DNA of 21,734 nucleotides from Sediminibacterium sp. (GTDB lineage: Bacteria > Bacteroidota > Bacteroidia > Chitinophagales > Chitinophagaceae): contig JAURIP010000002.1 in NCBI GenBank assembly GCA_030832695.1, forward strand, positions 1 through 21,734, written 5' to 3'. How positions within the stretch are numbered: position 1 is the first letter of the stretch; each line of letters opens with the position of its first letter. Shown here in pieces: positions 16,071 through 21,734 of the stretch. Position numbers and translations under genes: made by a program. The notes beneath the pieces are model-generated. The model searched no databases. It saw nothing but the letters and a program-made list of their open reading frames with translations, and was not told the DNA's origin.

Positions 16071-17021
16071 TTAGTGATGTCCATAATTTTTTTCGCCTGC
16101 GGTAATTGCGAAAGGCAAACTATTTTGTGGGGGTGGCAAGGGGCAGGTCGCAAATTTAGTAAATGCGCAAGGCGGATTAAAGGCTTGATTAAAATCAATA
16201 AAAGTATTTCCTTTAGCATCTGGCTTATTGATATAAATAAAGCGGCCTGCACTATAAGTGGTTGCACCCGAAGTAGCATCCCCAAAAGTGATAAAAAGTT
16301 GCTCCTCTCCTTCGTCAATTACATCCAAGCTATAGGGTTTGCCTTGATATGTAAATTGAAGCTTACCTGCATTTTTAGAAGCCACTTGCTGACCCAAAAC
16401 ATTTGATATCATCAAATACGTTTCAATAGGCGGTTGTAGGAAGGCTTTAATTTTAAACTTTTCATTGATTGGGAAATGAGCTATCCCCTTAAAAGATGAA
16501 ACATTGTCCGATTTTAAATTCCGGAATCGTACCCCAATTTTATCTTCCCTTTTAATAATGGTCCAGGTAAATGAAGCGCCTGACATTATCCAGCTCATGT
16601 CTGAACTAAGGCCGTTCGCATTAAAAATACAAACCTTTGATTTTAGGGGCATGTCTTGATTATTTACCTTAACCATATATTTATCAAGGCTCTCCCACAT
16701 GACACTATCCCCTTCAAAAATAAAATTCCCCAAATGATCGGGGAAAAATACATCAGAAGGATGGGGGTTTTCATATACACAATCATTGTTCTTGCCGGCA
16801 CCAAAGCTATTCACCCCTTTATGCAACCAAAACAACCCTTCTAAATTCAACCAACCCTTGGGTGATTTTAACTCCGCCTCCCTTAGTTTATGCCATTCAT
16901 TGATAGATTCAATATAATTAGGTGTAGTGGATTTTTGGCCCTTCACATTTGAATAGGATAAAACCATGGTAAACGACACAAGGAATAGTAATAATTTGGA
17001 GGAGCTCCTTTTATTGGGCAT
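16071..17021 (-). CDS. DUF1684 secreted protein
   Basis: This 316-residue protein has an N-terminal signal (KLLLFLVSFTMVLSYSNVKGQ). The DUF1684 family is recognised from INEWHKLREAELKSPKGWLN near the start, LEGLFWLHKGVNSFGAGKNN after it, and the strongly conserved C-terminal block FIDFNQAFNPPCAFTKFA, then TCPLPPPQN and FAITAGEKNY. Its function is unknown; members are typically about 200-320 residues and exported or anchored. It is followed closely by the nucleotide-sugar dehydrogenase, but a functional link between a secreted DUF1684 protein and a cytoplasmic sugar oxidase is not established. A near-ideal promoter lies just upstream. Confidence 0.88.
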   Translation of the reverse strand: MPNKRSSSKLLLFLVSFTMVLSYSNVKGQKSTTPNYIESINEWHKLREAELKSPKGWLNLEGLFWLHKGVNSFGAGKNNDCVYENPHPSDVFFPDHLGNFIFEGDSVMWESLDKYMVKVNNQDMPLKSKVCIFNANGLSSDMSWIMSGASFTWTIIKREDKIGVRFRNLKSDNVSSFKGIAHFPINEKFKIKAFLQPPIETYLMISNVLGQQVASKNAGKLQFTYQGKPYSLDVIDEGEEQLFITFGDATSGATTYSAGRFIYINKPDAKGNTFIDFNQAFNPPCAFTKFATCPLPPPQNSLPFAITAGEKNYGHH

Positions 17022-17040
17022 ATGCTACATGAATTAATAT

Positions 17041-17070
17041 CAAAATTAAGTTAAAATAAGCTGCTTCAAA
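17041..17070 (-). promoter_or_regulatory. Bacteroidota-type promoter of the DUF1684/dehydrogenase unit
   Basis: On the minus strand TTTG (17070-17067), an 18-nt spacer, then TAATTTTG (17048-17041) match both elements of the Bacteroidota primary sigma promoter without mismatch. The start would be near 17034, with about 12 nt of leader before ATG 17021. It is the best promoter match in the window. Confidence 0.65.
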
Positions 17071-17141
17071 CATGAAAATAAAAAGGAGCACATTTGTGTC
17101 CTTTATTTATTTAAATTTACAATTGATAAAGTGTTTCAATT

Positions 17142-18527
17142 ATGAAAAAAATATTAACCCCATTTGTATTTGTATTGTTGCTAATGGCTTGTAAAAAAGA
17201 CGTACCTGTTAATAATGCCGGCACTGCATCTGAAGATGTGAATACATGGATTTACAATAGCATGAATTATTATTATTTGTGGAACACAAATATGCCCAAA
17301 ATTTCAGCAACGAATTTGAAAGATAATCCTATGAAATATTTTTATAGTATTTTATATGACTATGGGAATACGGATCGATTTTCATGGATTGATAGTAGTG
17401 CAACTAATTTAGCAAATCAATTAAATGGAATTAATACGGTGTTAGGTATTAAATATTCTATTTTTTATACCGATAACACACAAGCCAATATCGCTTTTGT
17501 CATTGCTTATGTTTTGAAAGGTAGCCCTGCGGAAAAAGCAGGATTAAAAAGAGGTGATATTATTTTAAAGGTGGATGATAAAACGATTACGCCAAGTAAT
17601 TATGCTTCTATATTACAAAATGAAAGTTTAAAATTAGGGCTTGGATCCTATGCTGCTGGTGTATTTGCAAGCACGGGGGTAAGTGCATCATTGACAAAAG
17701 TTGAATTACAAACCAACCCAATTTTAAAAGATACCATTATAAAATGGGGTGGTAAAAAAGTAGGCTATATCGCATACATACAATTTTTATCCAGCTTTGA
17801 TGATAGCTTAAGAAATGTTTTTGGACGATTTAAATCAGGTGGTGTAAATGAACTAGTCATTGATTTAAGATATAATGGAGGTGGATATGTTAGCTCATCT
17901 GATTTAATGACTAATTTAATTGTAAAAGATTTGGCAGCAAGAGTAGGAACGGTCATGAATAAAAAAGTGTACAATGCTACTTATACGGAGGAATTAAATA
18001 AATCAAGTGGAAGTAGTGCATTTAATACCAACTTTAAATCAGAAAATAATAATTTAGGTACATTAACTAGGGTATTCTTCTTAATATCCAACAGCTCCGC
18101 ATCGGCAAGTGAATTAGTGATAAATAATTTAAAGCCCTTTATGGACGTAATATTGGTGGGAGAACATACTTATGGAAAAAATGTAGGCTCCTTTACATTA
18201 ACGGATAGCAAGAATAGATGGAACTACGGTTTGCAACCGATTACTTTTAAAATTGCGAATGCAAAAGACGAATCCAATTACGGTACCAAAGATGGATTTT
18301 TACCCAATATTGCCATTACGGATAATGTATTACCCTATAAGCAACTTGGCGACCCTTATGAAACTGTTTTAAATAAGGCTTTATTATATATTAGCCCTGT
18401 TGCCTTTCAACCATTTAGTGCCAGCGGGAATGCACCCCAAACTAAGGCAACTTTATTTCAAAATAAAGCAGTCTCGGATAATATCAAAATGGATCGTCAG
18501 GATATGTGGATGAAACCAAACTTATAG
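17142..18527 (+). CDS. S41 family C-terminal processing peptidase, lipoprotein
   Basis: This 461-residue protein has a lipoprotein signal with the lipobox LLMAC (Cys17), so it is anchored in the envelope. Residues about 30-95 are the helical N-terminal part typical of Bacteroidota S41 peptidases. A PDZ domain spans about 100-190 (GSPAEKAGLKRGDIILKV at 127-144). VGYIAYIQF at 207-215 and NELVIDLRYNGGGYV at 236-250 are the S41 core. The catalytic dyad is Ser321 in NSSASASELV and Lys346 in HTYGKNVGS. Such proteases cut periplasmic or secreted proteins near their C-termini. A TAAATTTA box at 17112-17119 may be its -7 element, but the TTG upstream is only 15 nt away, so it is not listed as a separate promoter. 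Confidence 0.92.
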   Translation: MKKILTPFVFVLLLMACKKDVPVNNAGTASEDVNTWIYNSMNYYYLWNTNMPKISATNLKDNPMKYFYSILYDYGNTDRFSWIDSSATNLANQLNGINTVLGIKYSIFYTDNTQANIAFVIAYVLKGSPAEKAGLKRGDIILKVDDKTITPSNYASILQNESLKLGLGSYAAGVFASTGVSASLTKVELQTNPILKDTIIKWGGKKVGYIAYIQFLSSFDDSLRNVFGRFKSGGVNELVIDLRYNGGGYVSSSDLMTNLIVKDLAARVGTVMNKKVYNATYTEELNKSSGSSAFNTNFKSENNNLGTLTRVFFLISNSSASASELVINNLKPFMDVILVGEHTYGKNVGSFTLTDSKNRWNYGLQPITFKIANAKDESNYGTKDGFLPNIAITDNVLPYKQLGDPYETVLNKALLYISPVAFQPFSASGNAPQTKATLFQNKAVSDNIKMDRQDMWMKPNL

Positions 18528-18601
18528 CGTAAATTTAATTGGATTGAAGTAGCAACTTTATATACTAAGATTAAAAAGACTAATCAATAGAAAACTATTT
18601 T

Positions 18602-19477
18602 ATGAAAAAATTTCTCCTACTCATTTTAAACGTATTTATTGTAGTGCTGTTATATGGACAAGGGATTGTTAAGGAAAAGCAAGTGATTGCCAGTAAAATA
18701 TTGAATCGCGACGTGCATTTCTCTATATATCTGCCCTCCGACTATCATACAAGCGAGCGCTCCTATCCTGTAACCTATTTACTACATGGTTATGGCGATG
18801 CGGATGATGGTTGGATTCAGTTTGGCGAAATCAATAGGCTTGCTGATAAAGCAATCATAGATGGAACTATCCCACCAATGATTATTGTAACTCCTGATGG
18901 CTTTAAAAGTTTTTATATCAACGCGGCAGATGGCTCATTGAACTATGAAGATTTTTTTATACAAGAATTAATTCCGTTTATTGAAAAAACCTATAAAGTA
19001 AAATCAGAAAAAAGATTTAGAGGTATTGCAGGATTATCAATGGGGGGATATGGAGCTTTAATATATGGATTGAAATATCCTAAACTTTTCGCAGCCGCGG
19101 CCCCATTAAGTGCGGTTGTATGGAATGACACTGATATCAGCCTGGCTTCAGATGATATGTATAATTCATTATTTGCGACGGCAGATAAAAAAAATGTAAA
19201 AGGAACGGATCGTATTAATGCAGCTTGGAATCAAAATAGTCCACTTAAAATCATTGAAACCAAATCCGTGGAAGAACTGTCATCTGTAAAATATTGGATT
19301 GACTGCGGTGATGACGATCGCTTATCAATTGGTAATGCAAATTTACATATTGCAATGACGAATAAAAAAGTACCCCATGAGTATCGTGTTCGTGACGGTG
19401 CACACAATTGGACTTATTGGCGTACAGGCGTCATTGACGCTTTGGCATTTATTGGGAACAGTTTTCATCAAAAATAA
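18602..19477 (+). CDS. Secreted alpha/beta-hydrolase esterase (esterase D-like)
   Basis: This 291-residue protein has a signal peptide (MKKFLLLILNVFIVVLLYGQ). The order VHFSIYLPSDY (38-48), PVTYLLHGYGDADDGW (56-71), the nucleophile elbow GLSMGG with Ser146, the acidic region DCGDDDR at 234-240 and His268 in DGAHNWTYW identifies the putative-esterase branch of the fold that includes S-formylglutathione hydrolase, acetyl-xylan and feruloyl esterases, and mycolyltransferase-like proteins. The exported location makes a carbohydrate or envelope ester a likelier substrate than a cytoplasmic thioester (inference). It is the first gene of a likely three-gene operon: the asparaginase follows after 11 nt. 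Confidence 0.9.
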   Translation: MKKFLLLILNVFIVVLLYGQGIVKEKQVIASKILNRDVHFSIYLPSDYHTSERSYPVTYLLHGYGDADDGWIQFGEINRLADKAIIDGTIPPMIIVTPDGFKSFYINAADGSLNYEDFFIQELIPFIEKTYKVKSEKRFRGIAGLSMGGYGALIYGLKYPKLFAAAAPLSAVVWNDTDISLASDDMYNSLFATADKKNVKGTDRINAAWNQNSPLKIIETKSVEELSSVKYWIDCGDDDRLSIGNANLHIAMTNKKVPHEYRVRDGAHNWTYWRTGVIDALAFIGNSFHQK

Positions 19478-19488
19478 TTAACCACTTT

Positions 19489-19974
19489 ATGTCTATTCAA
19501 GTTTTCATTACCGGTGGCACTTTTGACAAAGAATATAATGAACTCAATGGTAGCTTATATTTCAAAGAAACACATTTGCATGAAATGCTACAATTAGGTC
19601 GTAGCAAACTTGATTTAGCCATCACTACCTTAATGATGAAAGATAGTTTAGACTTTACAGATGATGACCGACATCAAATTGCTGAAGCATGCAAAAAAAC
19701 AGATGCGGATAAAATCTTTATTACCCATGGAACGGATACTATGACTTTAACTGCAAGCTACCTTGCGAAACACTGCAACAATAAAACGATAGTATTAACG
19801 GGTGCAATGATACCATATAAATTTGGCAGCTCTGATGGATTATTTAATCTTGGCAGTGCATTGGCCTTTGTACAAGTATTACCGAAGGGGGTTTATATCG
19901 CTATGAATGGGAAAATTTTTGAAGCAAACAAGGTGCAGAAGAACAAGGATAAGGGCGAGTTTGAAGCAATATAA
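19489..19974 (+). CDS. Single-domain asparaginase-like protein
   Basis: This 161-residue protein has the N-terminal asparaginase signatures: FITGGTFDK (Thr11 at the first catalytic threonine), FITHGTDTMTLTASYL (Thr82-Asp83 of the second catalytic pair) and VLTGAMIP followed by SSDGLFNLGSA. L-asparaginases are normally about 320-350 residues with two domains; here the frame ends about where the first domain ends, in a lysine-rich tail (NKVQKNKDKGEFEAI). The end looks natural rather than broken, since short asparaginase-domain proteins are known. No signal peptide, so cytoplasmic. It sits between the esterase and the GDPD gene with gaps of 11 and 26 nt. Real asparagine hydrolysis is uncertain. 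Confidence 0.85.
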   Translation: MSIQVFITGGTFDKEYNELNGSLYFKETHLHEMLQLGRSKLDLAITTLMMKDSLDFTDDDRHQIAEACKKTDADKIFITHGTDTMTLTASYLAKHCNNKTIVLTGAMIPYKFGSSDGLFNLGSALAFVQVLPKGVYIAMNGKIFEANKVQKNKDKGEFEAI

Positions 19975-20000
19975 TTATTATCTACTTTAATCAATTTTTT

Positions 20001-20771
20001 ATGAAGTCATTTTATATTATTTCTATTTTTTTATTTTCAATACAACCCACTATGTCGCAAAAACAAACTCAAATCATTGCGCATCGAGGCGCGTGGAAAG
20101 AATTTGAATTGCCCGAGAATTCAATCGCCTCCTTACAAAAAGCACTTGAATTAAAGTGTTATGGTAGTGAGTTTGACGTTCGACGAACCAAGGATGGTGT
20201 ATTAGTGGTGAATCATGATCCTGTATATTTTGGCGACACGATCGAACTTCGTAATTACGCTGATTTAAATAAAAATAAATTAAGTAATGGCGAAAATTTA
20301 CCCACGCTTGAAAATTATTTTATTACTGGAACACGCAACAACCCACCTACTTTAATGATTTGCGAAATTAAAGAGGCGTTAACAGGCGCTGATATCTCAC
20401 AAAAAACAACGATTGAAACCCTTGCCCTTGCTGAAAGATTAGGCATAGCGGAAAAAATAATTTACATCAGTTTCGGCTTTGAGGTGGTTAAAATCATCAA
20501 AAGAATACAACCCAATGCGATTGTACTTTATCTTGAAAACAATAAAAGCATTAGTGAAATTGTGAACGAAAAATTTAATGGCATCAACTACCATTTCAGT
20601 AATTTTATTAGTGACCCGCAAATAAGTGCGGCTGCAAAGCAAAATAATTTATTAATTGGAAGTTGGACCGTAAATCAAGTGGAGGACCTAAATAAATTAA
20701 TCGCACAGGGCGTTGAATTTATCACGACCAATATGCCAGCACAATTTTCAGCACTGGTATCAAAAAAATAA
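20001..20771 (+). CDS. Secreted glycerophosphodiester phosphodiesterase
   Basis: This 256-residue protein has a signal peptide (MKSFYIISIFLFSIQPTMSQ). The GDPD TIM-barrel motifs are in place: IIAHRGAW with His28-Arg29, LPENSIASLQKAL (38-50), GSEFDVR with Glu57 and Asp59, VVNHDP with the second catalytic His72, then LPTLENYF, and a C-terminal IGSWTVNQVEDLNKLIAQGV plus the closing strand EFITTNMP. The enzyme cleaves glycerophosphodiesters to an alcohol and sn-glycerol-3-phosphate, usually with a divalent metal, and in the periplasm would scavenge phospholipid head groups. It is the last gene of the esterase-asparaginase-GDPD run and converges on the opposite-strand serine hydrolase region, with only the small microprotein candidate between. 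Confidence 0.92.
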   Translation: MKSFYIISIFLFSIQPTMSQKQTQIIAHRGAWKEFELPENSIASLQKALELKCYGSEFDVRRTKDGVLVVNHDPVYFGDTIELRNYADLNKNKLSNGENLPTLENYFITGTRNNPPTLMICEIKEALTGADISQKTTIETLALAERLGIAEKIIYISFGFEVVKIIKRIQPNAIVLYLENNKSISEIVNEKFNGINYHFSNFISDPQISAAAKQNNLLIGSWTVNQVEDLNKLIAQGVEFITTNMPAQFSALVSKK

Positions 20772-20775
20772 ACGC

Positions 20776-20856
20776 CTAATCTCGATTACGTCTTTGATTG
20801 CGTCTGATAATAATGATGACTAGGGCAATGATGCCAAAAATAATAGGTAAGCTCAT
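20776..20856 (-). CDS. Possible 26-residue single-pass membrane microprotein
   Basis: The minus strand encodes MSLPIIFGIIALVIIII followed by RRNQRRNRD, then TAG. This is one hydrophobic helix of about 15 residues capped by a strongly basic tail, a positive-inside arrangement. The ATG lies 21 nt after the stop of the serine hydrolase on the same strand, and the start is preceded by an A/T-rich leader as is common in this group, so it could be the last gene of that operon. It does not overlap the convergent GDPD gene. I recognise no family. It could be an unselected frame, as only composition and position support it. Confidence 0.4.
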   Translation of the reverse strand: MSLPIIFGIIALVIIIIRRNQRRNRD

Positions 20857-20877
20857 TTTATATATTTATAAAGTAAT

Positions 20878-21734
20878 CTATTTTTTAGCGGGTAACGCGG
20901 CTATTAATTTTTTTAAGAATTCGTCAATCGAATCACCCTCGATCCATCTTACTACCACCACTAAATCATTCACTTCGTCCACATAAATGATATTAGTTCC
21001 ATTACCCAAATGCGCATACGCAGAAGCAGGCGCTGATGGATATAATTTTTTATCCGTGTTTAAAAAATAATTCATGAACCCATATTCTGGATTCACCGAT
21101 GTGGGGGTGGTCGCTTTTTTAAACCAGCCGGAAGACAATAACTGTTTACCTTGCCAATTTCCCTTGTGTAAAGTCAACAACCCAAACCTTGCCATATCAT
21201 AGGCATTGATAAACATACCGCCACCAAAGTGGCCCCCGCCACTCACCGACTGAACTGGCTTCCCATCTAACACTATCCAGGAAGTTTCATAGCCTGCCCA
21301 TGACCAAGTATTACTTGCACCAATAGGTTGCATGATATTTTCTCTAAGCACTTCAGGAAGTGGTTTATGCCATACAGCAGTCATTGCAAGTGCTAATGCA
21401 TTTACACGGGTATCATTATATTTATAACTTGTACCGGGCTCATTTCTTTTTCGTGTTAGCCATTCTGCTGAATTTTCAGCCGGTCTATCTGCCCAATCCG
21501 GTTTGCCCCACAATTCTCCTTCCCAATCACTGGTTTGTCGAAGTAAGTGATCCCAACTAATTTTTTTATTATGTGGAGTAGCAAAAGGATGAATAAAATC
21601 TTTAACTGCAATTGGATTTTGATTCGTATTCATCAAAGCAACATAAGGTTGAATCGGAGGCATATAATTATTGACCTTGTCATCTAAGGATGAAATTAAC
21701 CCCTTATCAAGTGCCAATCCAACAATGCTAGATA
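20878..21734 (-). CDS. Serine hydrolase (class C beta-lactamase/DD-peptidase fold), N-terminus beyond window end
   Basis: The minus-strand frame is open to the last base of the window; the visible part is about 285 residues and reads in from SSIVGLALDKGLIS, which is the segment following the SxxK motif in this family. The SxxK serine itself is therefore outside. Within the window are ISWDHLLRQTSDWEGE (family pattern TxxxLLxxTSG), SYKYNDTRVNALA with the Tyr-x-Asn-type motif (YND), GHFGGGMFINAYDMARFG, and YAHLGNGTNIIYV, where HLG occupies the place of the K/HTG triad. These features fit the beta-lactamase-related serine hydrolases, secreted esterases or peptidases of varied specificity. It is probably transcribed together with the microprotein candidate downstream. 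Confidence 0.88.
   Translation of the reverse strand, partial: SSIVGLALDKGLISSLDDKVNNYMPPIQPYVALMNTNQNPIAVKDFIHPFATPHNKKISWDHLLRQTSDWEGELWGKPDWADRPAENSAEWLTRKRNEPGTSYKYNDTRVNALALAMTAVWHKPLPEVLRENIMQPIGASNTWSWAGYETSWIVLDGKPVQSVSGGGHFGGGMFINAYDMARFGLLTLHKGNWQGKQLLSSGWFKKATTPTSVNPEYGFMNYFLNTDKKLYPSAPASAYAHLGNGTNIIYVDEVNDLVVVVRWIEGDSIDEFLKKLIAALPAKK

Noticed and set aside
17071..17193. 40-codon plus-strand frame starting MKIKRSTFVSF before the S41 peptidase
   Set aside because: It overlaps the peptidase start and its lipoprotein signal in another frame; the second half is only the shifted signal-peptide sequence.
1..21734. Search for tRNA/rRNA genes, CRISPR arrays, insertion sequences, toxin-antitoxin or phage-defence modules
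   Set aside because: No regular repeat-spacer pattern, transposase-like frame, tRNA-like cloverleaf or known defence domain was seen by eye; the gaps between genes are mostly under 150 bp.

Overview
The window is about 21.7 kb of AT-rich DNA that reads as the chromosome of a member of the Bacteroidota, most likely of the Chitinophagaceae type. The lineage is inferred from gene content and signals, not from a marker gene. Supporting points are a GLPGLI-family protein beside a carboxypeptidase-regulatory/plug/beta-barrel outer-membrane protein, DUF1080 and DUF1684 secreted proteins, a Tat-exported sugar isomerase-like protein, many short signal peptides ending in -AQ or -SQ, mostly poor Shine-Dalgarno sites, and promoters of the Bacteroidota type (TTG, 17-20 nt spacer, TAnnTTTG). 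No rRNA, tRNA, CRISPR array, insertion sequence or phage gene was found.

Layout. 1-3359 (minus): outer-membrane beta-barrel protein followed by a GLPGLI-family protein cut by the window edge. 3360-3750: gene-free divergent intergenic region with a small inverted repeat. 3751-6990 (plus): Tat-signal TIM-barrel isomerase/epimerase-like protein, then a secreted penicillin-acylase-family Ntn hydrolase. 6930-7649 (minus): LuxR/NarL-type regulator whose 3' end overlaps the acylase gene. 7909-10471 (plus): two adjacent ATP-grasp (D-Ala-D-Ala ligase-like) genes, the second fused to a complete SET plus post-SET methyltransferase domain. 10564-11334 (plus): secreted DUF1080 protein closed by a strong terminator. 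11468-12199 (plus): TIGR02206-like membrane protein. 12194-12535 (minus): small HAD-like phosphatase. 12668-14764 (plus): second penicillin-acylase-family hydrolase. 14772-17021 (minus): DUF1684 lipoprotein-like or secreted protein and a UDP-HexNAc-type nucleotide-sugar dehydrogenase, behind a very good promoter. 17142-18527 (plus): S41 protease lipoprotein. 18602-20771 (plus): apparent operon of secreted esterase, single-domain asparaginase and glycerophosphodiester phosphodiesterase. 20776-21734 (minus): serine hydrolase (beta-lactamase fold), truncated by the window end, followed by a possible 26-residue membrane microprotein.

Most of the genes look like ordinary periplasmic or outer-membrane housekeeping and scavenging functions. 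The part that does not is the pair at 7909-10471: two related ATP-grasp ligases, one carrying a eukaryote-like SET/post-SET protein-lysine methyltransferase module. They diverge from a LuxR-type regulator, and the shared intergenic region carries a recognisable promoter, repeated heptamers and a palindrome. I infer a ligation-plus-methylation pathway acting on a peptide or protein. The two amide hydrolases nearby could be related, but only proximity suggests it.
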